Assembly: GCA_046541115.1 (NCBI GenBank) | Contig: JBKHDX010000218.1 | Location: 1-7,807, forward strand | Length of the DNA: 7,807 nt | Direction: 5' to 3' | DNA from: Jaaginema sp046541115 | Lineage (GTDB): Bacteria > Cyanobacteriota > Cyanobacteriia > Cyanobacteriales > Spirulinaceae | Part shown: piece after piece, positions 1-5,332 of the stretch | Numbering within the stretch: the stretch's first letter is position 1 | Layout of the letters: each line of letters starts with the position of its first letter | The notes under the pieces: generated by a model | Told to the model about the DNA's origin: nothing | The model's input: only the letters and a program-made list of their open reading frames with translations | Database searches by the model: none | Program-made: the position numbers and the translations under genes

Positions 1-1
1 T

Positions 2-22
2 GTAGGGGCGCTCTTTTCCCCG
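2..22 (+). repeat. Dispersed 21-bp repeat, copy 1 (GGGGCGCTCTTTTCCCC core)
   Basis: This 21-base stretch has an exact reverse-complement copy at 5670-5690. Its core is a GGGG...CCCC inverted pair (5-8 with 18-21) around a CGCTCTTTT loop, so it could form a small hairpin. It lies immediately upstream of a heptad array. Sequences of this style are common between genes in filamentous cyanobacteria (general knowledge). No function can be assigned, and the left side may continue outside the window. Confidence 0.75.
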
Positions 23-23
23 C

Positions 24-93
24 CCAACAACCAACAACCAACAACCAACAACCAACAACCAATAACCAACAACCAACAACCAACAACCAACAA
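24..93 (+). repeat. Heptanucleotide tandem array, ten CCAACAA units
   Basis: Ten contiguous 7-base units are present, nine CCAACAA and one CCAATAA (59-65). This resembles the short tandemly repeated repetitive (STRR) heptamers of cyanobacteria. The array ends three bases before the ATG at 97, so the region where a Shine-Dalgarno sequence would sit is pure repeat and contains no purine-rich ribosome-binding site. Related arrays occur at 1574-1608, 1628-1683, 5361-5381, 5716-5743 and, inverted, 7743-7807. Unit number is likely to vary between strains by slippage (inference). Confidence 0.95.
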
Positions 94-96
94 CAA

Positions 97-1608
97 ATGA
101 CAAAAGTTTATCTCGTCGGGGCAGGAATTGGGGGTGAAGCGTATTTGACTCAACAAGCCCGCGATTGTATTGCGGGGGCGGATGTGCTGATTTATGATGC
201 TTTGGTGGATGAATCGTTGTTGGCGATCGCGCCTAGCCATTGCATCCGAATTTTGGCGGGAAAGCGGGGTGGGGCCAAAAGTACATCCCAAGACGAAATT
301 AATCGCTTGCTGGTTTATTACGCGCAACAGAATCAGCAGGTGGTACGGCTTAAAAGTGGCGATCCGTTTATTTTTGGGCGATCGCGTGAAGAAATCGAAG
401 CGCTACAAGAAAATAATTGTCCTTTTGAGATTATACCGGGATTGTCTTCGGCGCTGACGGTTCCTTTGTTGGCGGGTATCCCCTTGACGGATAAGTATCT
501 CAGTCAGGGTTTTGGGGTTATTACAGCCCACAGTCCAGAAACGTTGAATTGGTCGGCGTTGGCGGGTTTGGAGACTTTGGTGATTTTAATGGGGGGGCGA
601 TCGCTAGAATTTATGACAACGCAATTACAGCAGCAAGGGAAACCCCCAGAAACCCCGGTGGCTTTGATTCGCAATGGAGGACGCAGGGACGAAGAAATCT
701 GGACGGGGACGCTGGCGGATATTGCCGCGCAAACTGCCGATAAGAAGCGATCGCCCTGTATTATCGTAATCGGTGAAGTTGTGCGTTTAAGAGCTTTATT
801 TCAGCCGATGGAAGAACGTTTACCGTTAACGGGGAAAACTATTTTAGTGACGCGATCTGCGAGTCAATCTCAGACGTTTACCAAGTTACTAGAAAAGGAA
901 GGGGCAAAGGTCATTGAAATGCCCGCTTTAGAAATTCGACCGCCTTCGAGTTGGCAATTGTTAGATAATGCGATCGCCCATTTAGATGATTTTCATTGGT
1001 TGATTTTGACTTCGAGTAATGGAGTAAAATATTTTTGCGATCGCCTCACCCATTTAGAAAAAGATTGGCGAGAGTTATCCCATTTAAAAATTGCCGTGGT
1101 GGGCAAGAAAACCGCCGCAACCTTGAAAAAATATCATCTCAATCCCGATTTTATTCCTCCTAATTTTATTGCCGATTCTTTAGTCGAAGCTTTCCCGGAA
1201 TCGTTACAAGGAAAGCAGATTTTGTTTCCCCGCGTTGAGACAGGTGGTAGAGAAGTGTTGGTTAAAGAATTAACGCAACAAGGGGCAACTGTAACAGAAG
1301 TTCCTGCTTATCAATCGGCTTGTCCCGACCAAATCGCACCGGAAGCATTAACAGCATTACAACAGCATAAACTAGACGCGATCGCGTTTGCAAGTTCTAA
1401 AACGGTGCGCCATTTTTACGATCTTTTAGCCGCAGAAGTTCAGGACATTTCAGCAGTTTTAACGGGAGTCGCGATCGCCTCGATTGGCCCCCAAACCTCG
1501 GAAACTTGTCGCGAATTGTTGCAACGGGTAGATGTTGAAGCAGCAGAATATACTTTAGAAGGATTAACAAAAGCAATTACCAATTACCAATTATCAATTA
1601 CTAATTGA
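97..1608 (+). CDS. cobA-hemD: Uroporphyrinogen-III C-methyltransferase / uroporphyrinogen-III synthase fusion (CobA-HemD)
   Basis: This 503-residue two-domain enzyme joins two steps at the uroporphyrinogen III branch point. The HemD half closes and inverts hydroxymethylbilane to uroporphyrinogen III. The CobA half transfers two methyls from S-adenosylmethionine to make precorrin-2 for siroheme and cobalamin. Both are cytosolic. Residues 1-236 carry the methyltransferase motifs LIYDALVDE (31-39), AGKRGG (54-59), SGDPFIFGRSREE (87-99), IIPGLSSALTVPLLAGIPLT (112-131) and VIGEVVRL (224-231). Residues 247-503 look like HemD: GKTILVTR (246-253), LILTSSNGVKYF, then AFASSKTVRHF and a late ASIGPQTSE. 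D34 and K56 seem to match the catalytic Asp and Lys of E. coli CysG (recalled alignment). Oddly, the usual GAGPGDPxLLT is GAGIGGEAYLT (8-18). The frame is open to the window's left edge, but MTKVYLVGAG is a typical N-terminus. There is no Shine-Dalgarno. The last 11 codons and the stop are repeat-derived. Similar fusions are known in Firmicutes. Confidence 0.92.
   Translation: MTKVYLVGAGIGGEAYLTQQARDCIAGADVLIYDALVDESLLAIAPSHCIRILAGKRGGAKSTSQDEINRLLVYYAQQNQQVVRLKSGDPFIFGRSREEIEALQENNCPFEIIPGLSSALTVPLLAGIPLTDKYLSQGFGVITAHSPETLNWSALAGLETLVILMGGRSLEFMTTQLQQQGKPPETPVALIRNGGRRDEEIWTGTLADIAAQTADKKRSPCIIVIGEVVRLRALFQPMEERLPLTGKTILVTRSASQSQTFTKLLEKEGAKVIEMPALEIRPPSSWQLLDNAIAHLDDFHWLILTSSNGVKYFCDRLTHLEKDWRELSHLKIAVVGKKTAATLKKYHLNPDFIPPNFIADSLVEAFPESLQGKQILFPRVETGGREVLVKELTQQGATVTEVPAYQSACPDQIAPEALTALQQHKLDAIAFASSKTVRHFYDLLAAEVQDISAVLTGVAIASIGPQTSETCRELLQRVDVEAAEYTLEGLTKAITNYQLSITN
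1574..1608 (+). repeat. Heptad array inside the 3' end of cobA-hemD
   Basis: Five contiguous units (three CAATTAC, one CAATTAT and a final TAATTGA) form the end of the coding region. The last unit supplies the TGA stop codon. The tail AITNYQLSITN is therefore repeat-encoded and unlikely to belong to the HemD fold. NYQLxITN tails of this type arise because a 7-base unit read in triplets gives a seven-residue period. Confidence 0.85.
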
Positions 1609-1627
1609 GGGATTTGAGTAAACAAAA

Positions 1628-1683
1628 CCAATAACCAATAACCAATAACAAAGGACGAATGACCAATGACTAATGACCAATAC
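1628..1683 (+). repeat. Heptad array spanning the nitroreductase start
   Basis: Three CCAATAA units (1628-1648), a short break containing AAGGA (1651-1655), then CGAATGA, CCAATGA, CTAATGA and CCAATAC (1656-1683). The last four carry three ATGs at 1659, 1666 and 1673, one in each frame. Only the middle one opens a long frame; the other two hit a stop after four codons. The 23 bases at 1655-1677 recur exactly at 5715-5737. Confidence 0.85.
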
Positions 1684-2265
1684 TTAGATAAAATTAATTA
1701 TCTGATGCGATCGCGACGTTCGACTAAACCGCGATTATTGAATGGCAAAAAGATCGAGGATAAGATTATTTGGCAAATCCTAGAAAATGCCAATTGGGCC
1801 CCAACCCATTGTTTAACCCAACCTTGGCGATTCAAGGTATTTACCCAAGCAGGATTGACCAAACTGGCGAATTTTCAAGCCGATTTATATAAGAAACAAA
1901 CCCCGGAAGAAAAGTTTAGCACAGATAAGTACGAACGCATGAAAAGCAATGTTCTCAAGGCTTCTCATGTGATTGTGATTTGTATGAAGCGTCAAGAAAA
2001 TGAGATTTTGCCCGAAATCGAAGAAGTTGAAGCCGTGGCTTGTAGCGTCCAAAATATGGCGCTGACGGCGGCAGCTTATGGTATTTGTAGCTTTTGGGGG
2101 TCAGGTGGCGTAACTTATACCGAGGAACTCAAGGAATTTTTGGGCTTAGGGGAGAAAGACCGTTGTTTGGGTTATCTGTATTTGGGCTATAGCGACACTC
2201 CAACTCAGATAAGTAAGCGATCGCCCATCTCTGAAAAAGTCGAATGGATTGATAAAGCCGAGTAA
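1666..2265 (+). CDS. Nitroreductase-family FMN oxidoreductase
   Basis: At 199 residues this has the usual single-domain nitroreductase length. The family binds FMN as a homodimer and uses NAD(P)H to reduce nitro compounds, quinones or other acceptors; the physiological substrate here is unknown. Visible family features are the N-terminal RSRRSTK FMN-phosphate loop (15-21), ENANWAPTH (40-48), QPWRFKVF (52-59), the helix EAVACSVQNMALTAAAYG (122-139), GSGGVT (145-150) and the C-terminal LGYLYLGY strand (168-175). There is no signal peptide or membrane segment. I chose the ATG at 1666 because it is the only one of three repeat-encoded ATGs in the long frame, and AAGGA at 1651-1655 sits 10 bases upstream. 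It lies 57 bases after cobA-hemD on the same strand with no visible terminator between, so co-transcription is possible (inference). The sequence looks close to YdjA-like and Bacteroidetes-type nitroreductases from memory. Confidence 0.88.
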   Translation: MTNDQYLDKINYLMRSRRSTKPRLLNGKKIEDKIIWQILENANWAPTHCLTQPWRFKVFTQAGLTKLANFQADLYKKQTPEEKFSTDKYERMKSNVLKASHVIVICMKRQENEILPEIEEVEAVACSVQNMALTAAAYGICSFWGSGGVTYTEELKEFLGLGEKDRCLGYLYLGYSDTPTQISKRSPISEKVEWIDKAE

Positions 2266-2285
2266 CATCAAATCGCGAAGATTTA

Positions 2286-2350
2286 AGAACCCCGGTTTCT
2301 TGTTGGCTTACCCGATAAAGTTAGAGTTGTAATCCAGAAACCGGGGTTCT
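2286..2350 (+). repeat. Inverted repeat, 15-bp arms with 35-base loop
   Basis: AGAACCCCGGTTTCT (2286-2300) faces its exact complement AGAAACCGGGGTTCT (2336-2350) across 35 bases. The same arms recur as a tight hairpin at 2500-2532. The flank also repeats: 2270-2300 matches 2485-2514 with one substitution and one indel. The pair lies just after the nitroreductase stop and could help end its transcript, but no T-tract follows, so a terminator is not claimed. Confidence 0.85.
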
Positions 2351-2386
2351 GTCGCCCGTCCAATTATTCTCCGTACAACGTCTTTA

Positions 2387-2445
2387 GAGTCCGCGAAGGC
2401 GGACATTGTAGCGTTAGCCCCGGATTTTAATCCGCGGGCGGGTTA
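2387..2445 (+). repeat. Dispersed intergenic repeat, copy A
   Basis: This contains two small palindromes: GTCCGC/GCGGAC (2389-2394 and 2399-2404, loop GAAG) and CGGATT/AATCCG (2421-2426 and 2429-2434). A 28-base core (2418-2445) matches 5562-5589 with one substitution, and the upstream GTCCG...CGGAC hairpin is shared too, in the same orientation and order. Double-hairpin repeats like this are typical cyanobacterial intergenic elements; function is unknown. Confidence 0.75.
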
Positions 2446-2499
2446 GCGAGATCGACCAGATTTTGTATGATGTCAAATCAGGTTAAATCGTGAAGATTA

Positions 2500-2532
2500 A
2501 GAACCCCGGTTTCTATTAGAAACCGGGGTTCT
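2500..2532. repeat. Perfect 15-bp hairpin at the end of the HD gene
   Basis: AGAACCCCGGTTTCT, a three-base loop (ATT) and AGAAACCGGGGTTCT form a perfect stem. It ends four bases from the stop of the minus-strand HD gene, between two convergent genes, so it may act as a bidirectional transcription end or mRNA 3' stabiliser (inference). There is no U-run on either side, which argues against a classical intrinsic terminator. The arms are identical to those at 2286-2350. Confidence 0.8.
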
Positions 2533-2536
2533 AAAG

Positions 2537-3400
2537 TCAAGCAATTTTTGCTGAAGCAGCGCCAGTTTTTTCGTGTTCGACGACAAACACATTCGAGTAC
2601 AAATTGGCGATAATTTGCTGACCTTGTTGAGTCAAAGACAGATAATGTAATGCGTCCTGAATATAAGGATAAACTGCATTCCAATAAAAGCCTGAGTAGT
2701 TTTGGCGCAAATCTCCTGGATTATTAAAACCCATCACCTTATTTGCCCCGGTTTCCTCAAATTCGTAGAATAAAGCGCTGATTTTCTTGAGGTAACGGGG
2801 ATCGCTGAGTTGACCGATTAAATCCGAAGATCGAATTAATCCGGCATAGTTAACCGTATTTTTGCGATCGTCTTTATTGGGGACGGGAAAGCGAGTTAAC
2901 TCGATGCTGTGCTTGATCCATTGAGCATCAATGAGCTTGTGACCGCCAAAACGCTCGTCAATGAATAATTTGCCGCGATCGACATGATAAGGAGTCAAAG
3001 AGGCATCGGAACAACCGGGAGGTAAGTGTACCATCTCGCCATTTTTCCCGGTGGCGTACATTCTCTCATGTTCTCGGTCTTGACGGCACACGCCTTTGAC
3101 ATAGCCGATATCGTGACAAACCAAGGCAATAATAAAGTGTAGCCAGTCTTCACAGGATACGCCGCCTTCGCGAATATGACGACCCCGCAGAATTTCTTGA
3201 CCGACGAGAGTAACGAGGATGGAATGTTCGACGTTGTGATACAACGCATCGCTGTTGGCAATATTTTCCATGGCCATACTACCGGCCCAAGCGATAATTT
3301 CTTCGTAGTCCCGTTTTAAGCCGCCATAGGTGCGTCGATAGCCTTCCCGTAGTCGCTTCACAAATTCGTCGATGAGGATTTCTGTGGCGTTAAAAAACAT
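2537..3400 (-). CDS. HD-domain metal-dependent phosphohydrolase
   Basis: The 287-residue soluble protein has an HD-superfamily core: YHNVEHS (54-60, H55 and H59), ALVCHDIGYVKG (92-103, with H96-D97 the HD doublet) and SSDLIGQLSDP (191-201, distal D193). These residues would bind one or two metals and hydrolyse a phosphate ester or anhydride; the substrate cannot be told from sequence. HD enzymes include cyclic-nucleotide phosphodiesterases, dNTPases and (p)ppGpp hydrolases, and no accessory domain points to any of these. The C-terminal third (about 205-287) is helical with no recognised motif. I chose the ATG at 3400 because GAGG lies 8 bases upstream; the frame could extend seven codons to a TTG at 3421 with no ribosome-binding site. 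The gene is convergent with the nitroreductase and divergent from the MFS gene. It contains no HIP1 octamer, unlike most genes here. I recall similar proteins annotated only as cyanobacterial HD-domain proteins. Confidence 0.85.
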   Translation of the reverse strand: MFFNATEILIDEFVKRLREGYRRTYGGLKRDYEEIIAWAGSMAMENIANSDALYHNVEHSILVTLVGQEILRGRHIREGGVSCEDWLHFIIALVCHDIGYVKGVCRQDREHERMYATGKNGEMVHLPPGCSDASLTPYHVDRGKLFIDERFGGHKLIDAQWIKHSIELTRFPVPNKDDRKNTVNYAGLIRSSDLIGQLSDPRYLKKISALFYEFEETGANKVMGFNNPGDLRQNYSGFYWNAVYPYIQDALHYLSLTQQGQQIIANLYSNVFVVEHEKTGAASAKIA

Positions 3401-3473
3401 CTCTAGTGCCTCGCTGTACAACAGTAGGATTTCTTGGACAATTAATAATGACTGGCTAATCTAAATTAGTTCA

Positions 3474-3479
3474 ATTATA
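3474..3479 (-). promoter_or_regulatory. Candidate -10 box for the HD gene
   Basis: The minus strand reads TATAAT, a perfect -10 hexamer, 74 bases before the ATG at 3400. No good -35 is seen at 16-18 bases upstream (GAAACC at 17), so it would be a -35-poor promoter, a class known in cyanobacteria. The transcript would carry a leader of roughly 65 bases. The rest of the divergent spacer (3401-3660) shows no RNA gene or small ORF. Confidence 0.35.
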
Positions 3480-3635
3480 AGTGAGCTTTATTTTTGGGTT
3501 TCGTAATAGATTAGCGGCAAGTTTCTGGGCTTGGCATTGATAAGTGGCAATGGTGAGGTGTGTTTGTCATCACAAAGATAATGCCGTTGAGTCGAAAGCC
3601 AGTTAGGGAGATCGCGCCATAACTTTATACCCTGG

Positions 3636-3661
3636 TAAGGGCAATATTGTTTTAGCCCTTA
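3636..3661 (+). promoter_or_regulatory. Hairpin occluding the MFS start codon
   Basis: TAAGGGC (3636-3642) pairs with GCCCTTA (3655-3661) across a 12-base AT-rich loop. The A of the ATG start is the last paired base, and no Shine-Dalgarno lies at normal distance. If transcribed, this structure would cover the initiation site and could limit translation (inference). Alternatively it is a DNA-level operator. Confidence 0.45.
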
Positions 3662-4917
3662 TGCTCAAAGATAAATTACTTTCTTGGTTGCCGCAATTAA
3701 GTTTGCAGGTCTGGATATTAGCGGCGGGTCGTTTGCTGTCGCAAATTGGGACGGGGTTTACGATGTTTTATGCCCCGATTTTCTTTGTGAATGAGGTGGA
3801 GTTGTCCGCAACGGCGGTGGGGATTGGTTTGGGGAGTAGTTCGATTGCGGGGGTGTTGGGGCGCTTTCTGGGGGGGACTCTCGCGGATAATCCGGCTTGG
3901 GGTCGCAGAAAAACCCTGTTGCTGTCGGCGGCGGTGTCGGCGGTGGCGGATGTGTTTTTGGCGCTAACTTACGATCTGCCGACGTTTATTGTTGGCAATT
4001 TGTTAATGGGGATGGGGATTGGTTTGTATTGGCCGGCCACAGAGGCGGCGGTGGCGGATTTGACCACCGGAGAACAACGGAATGAAGCGTTTGCGGTGAC
4101 GCGCTTGGCCGATAGTTTAGGACTTGGGTTAGGGGTTATTTTAGCGGGAGAATGGGTGGCGCGATCGGGGAATTACCGGGCGCTGTTTGTGGTAGACGGT
4201 ATTTCTTTTGTGGTCTTTTTCGCGGTGATTTATGCGGCGATTTCCGAAACGGTTCAAGATCGACCGAAATCTACGGCGGGTCAGGGATGGGGCGTGGCTT
4301 TTCGCGATCGCGCTTTGATGGTGTATCTCCTTGCCAATATCCTGTTTACTTTGTATATTTCCCAAATTCAAAGCACGTTACCGCTATATTTTACTAATTT
4401 TGCCACCACAACCCGCCCAGAAGTCGGTTTTTTACCGGATACGATTAGTTTGTTGTTTAGTTTTCATGTGGTGGCGGCGGCGCTTTTTCAGCTACCCATT
4501 GCCCGTTGGCTGAATCGCTTTCGTCGTCCCCAAGCCCTGACGTTATCCCTGATTTTGTGGGCTGTGGGTTTTGGGCTGATTTGGGGGATTGGTCGGTTTG
4601 CGGCTTTGGGGCCGATTGCGGCGGCGGTGGCTTTGGGGTTACTCGCCCTTGCGATCGTTTCCTATACGCCCTCTGCTTCGGCGTTTGTGGTCGATTTGGC
4701 CCCGGAATCCTTGCGAGGGGTTTACCTGGCGTTAAACTCCCAATGCTGGGCGATTGGTTACCTGATCGGGCCGCCTCTGGGAGGTTGGGCGCTGGATCGA
4801 TCTGCCGCGATCGCAAGTAATTTTTGGCTGTTTTTAGCCGCTAGTACCGTCCTGGGGATGTTAATCTTACGCATTCTCGACCGTATGACCCAAGATGGCC
4901 GGGACAAGCAGGGTTAA
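3661..4917 (+). CDS. Major facilitator superfamily (MFS) transporter
   Basis: The 418-residue integral membrane protein has the length and hydrophobicity pattern of a 12-helix MFS carrier. The first six helices span about residues 12-195. A polar loop follows (195-215, SETVQDRPKSTAGQGWG), and the second bundle spans about 218-408. The loop between helices 2 and 3 has a version of MFS motif A: GGTLADNPAWGRRK (71-84). Helix 4 contains GMGIGLYWPATEAAVADLT (117-135), typical of drug-efflux-like families. It should move a small solute by proton coupling across the plasma membrane; the substrate is unknown, and a multidrug or metabolite exporter is plausible. The first ATG of the frame is used, though it lacks a Shine-Dalgarno and sits in a hairpin. 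The coding strand is very G-rich, which opens long spurious frames on both strands. Downstream, psb35 has its own promoter, so the gene is probably monocistronic. Confidence 0.9.
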   Translation: MLKDKLLSWLPQLSLQVWILAAGRLLSQIGTGFTMFYAPIFFVNEVELSATAVGIGLGSSSIAGVLGRFLGGTLADNPAWGRRKTLLLSAAVSAVADVFLALTYDLPTFIVGNLLMGMGIGLYWPATEAAVADLTTGEQRNEAFAVTRLADSLGLGLGVILAGEWVARSGNYRALFVVDGISFVVFFAVIYAAISETVQDRPKSTAGQGWGVAFRDRALMVYLLANILFTLYISQIQSTLPLYFTNFATTTRPEVGFLPDTISLLFSFHVVAAALFQLPIARWLNRFRRPQALTLSLILWAVGFGLIWGIGRFAALGPIAAAVALGLLALAIVSYTPSASAFVVDLAPESLRGVYLALNSQCWAIGYLIGPPLGGWALDRSAAIASNFWLFLAASTVLGMLILRILDRMTQDGRDKQG

Positions 4918-4944
4918 CCGAACCCTTGAAGACGGTTAACCGAA
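4912..4944. repeat. Paired GGTTAACCGAA direct repeats at the MFS stop
   Basis: GGTTAACCGAA occurs at 4912-4922 (overlapping the TAA stop) and 4934-4944, a 22-base spacing close to two helical turns. Each contains the palindrome GGTTAACC, and the second extends to CGGTTAACCG (4933-4942). GGGTT/AACCC (4911-4915 with 4921-4925) could also form a small hairpin. The pair sits just upstream of the psb35 -35 box, so it may be a regulator-binding site or a weak 3' end of the MFS mRNA. Confidence 0.45.
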
Positions 4945-4954
4945 TTACCGCAAC

Positions 4955-4984
4955 TTGACAGGCTTTATTAAAAATTGTTACATT
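4955..4984 (+). promoter_or_regulatory. psb35 promoter (-35 TTGACA, extended -10 TGTTACATT)
   Basis: A consensus -35 TTGACA (4955-4960) is followed after 18 bases by TACATT (4979-4984, four of six consensus positions), preceded by TG at 4976-4977 as an extended -10. Transcription would begin near 4991 and give a leader of about 47 bases before the ATG at 5038. The start point is inferred from spacing only. Confidence 0.6.
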
Positions 4985-4994
4985 TGTTTACAGA
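4977..4994 (+). promoter_or_regulatory. HLR1-like RpaB-binding site
   Basis: The cyanobacterial high-light regulatory element HLR1 consists of two (G/T)TTACA(T/A)(T/A) units two bases apart and is bound by the response regulator RpaB. Here GTTACATT, TG, TTTACAGA match 15 of the 16 defined positions; only G4993 departs. The element overlaps the inferred -10 box and start point, a position that would suit repression by RpaB in low light and release in high light (inference). A third, inverted half-site TTTACATT lies on the minus strand at 5005-5012. Confidence 0.6.
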
Positions 4995-5016
4995 TAAGTT
5001 AAAAAATGTAAACAAA
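4983..5016. promoter_or_regulatory. Inverted repeat TTTGTTTACA / TGTAAACAAA
   Basis: Exact 10-base arms (4983-4992 and 5007-5016) are separated by 14 bases around the presumed transcription start of psb35. It may be a dyad for a dimeric regulator, a pair of divergent HLR1 half-sites, or a leader-RNA hairpin upstream of the ribosome-binding site. The left arm overlaps the HLR1-like element. Confidence 0.5.
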
Positions 5017-5025
5017 CTATTACAC

Positions 5026-5029
5026 AGGA
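5026..5029 (+). promoter_or_regulatory. Ribosome-binding site deciding the psb35 start
   Basis: AGGA, followed by TAAG, lies 8 bases before the ATG at 5038. It is among the clearest ribosome-binding sites in the window. It fixes the start at 5038 rather than the in-frame TTG at 4975, which would lie inside the promoter. Confidence 0.7.
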
Positions 5030-5037
5030 TAAGTTTT

Positions 5038-5283
5038 ATGGACGTTACGATGCTCGCAATTGTTATTTCTTTATTCGTTGCTGGTTGGGCTGCTGTTGCT
5101 GTTATCGGTACGCAAGCTTACTTCCGAGGCGAACAAACCAAGCCCATCCACGAGCGCAACTGGGATTCTGTGGGCTTCGATCGCCTAGCTAAGTCATTCA
5201 CCAACGAAGACACCGACTACAGCGATCGCACTCCGGCTTACAGCATGGATGCTTACGCTCGTAACGTTGTTACTAATCAATAA
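5038..5283 (+). CDS. psb35: Photosystem II assembly protein Psb35
   Basis: This 81-residue thylakoid membrane protein resembles Synechocystis Ssl2148 (Psb35). That protein is reported to stabilise the CP47 assembly module and its bound high-light-inducible proteins during photosystem II biogenesis. The sequence has one N-terminal membrane helix (about residues 3-24, TMLAIVISLFVAGWAAVAVI). Next come the conserved-looking stretch GTQAYFRGEQTKPIHERNW (24-42) and a polar C-terminal tail rich in Asp, Tyr and Asn (about 50-81). The start is set by AGGA 8 bases upstream. It stands alone between its own promoter and an intrinsic terminator, so it is a single-gene unit. The HLR1-like site over the promoter implies light-dependent control by RpaB, which fits a partner of high-light-inducible proteins (inference). 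Identification rests on remembered similarity to the Psb35 family, so a search should confirm it. Confidence 0.87.
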   Translation: MDVTMLAIVISLFVAGWAAVAVIGTQAYFRGEQTKPIHERNWDSVGFDRLAKSFTNEDTDYSDRTPAYSMDAYARNVVTNQ

Positions 5284-5332
5284 GCTTTAATCCTTTCAAT
5301 CTCTCCTCTCTCATCAAAATCGTTGAACCGTT

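Noticed and set aside
24..93. CRISPR array
   Set aside because: Units are 7 bases long and contiguous with no unique spacers; this is a microsatellite-like heptad array.
1..96. Cobalamin riboswitch upstream of cobA-hemD
   Set aside because: The visible leader is only repeats and has no B12-box or conserved riboswitch elements; anything further upstream is outside the window.
2995..3261. 88-codon minus-strand frame inside the HD gene
   Set aside because: Alternative frame of the HD coding sequence; the HD frame carries the conserved histidine and aspartate motifs.
3401..3421. Seven-codon extension of the HD protein from a TTG
   Set aside because: No ribosome-binding site, whereas the ATG at 3400 has GAGG 8 bases upstream.
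4457..4816. Proline-rich 119-codon minus-strand frame
   Set aside because: It is a shadow of the G-rich MFS coding strand; the low-complexity composition follows from the antisense of glycine/alanine/valine codons.
4506..4820. Glycine/cysteine-rich plus-strand frame inside the MFS gene
   Set aside because: Out-of-frame shadow of a clear transporter gene, without a ribosome-binding site; the similar frame at 4152-4397 was rejected for the same reason.
4975..5037. 21-codon N-terminal extension of psb35 from a TTG
   Set aside because: It would lie within the -10/HLR1 region and lacks a ribosome-binding site; the ATG at 5038 has AGGA at proper spacing and yields the expected Psb35 N-terminus.
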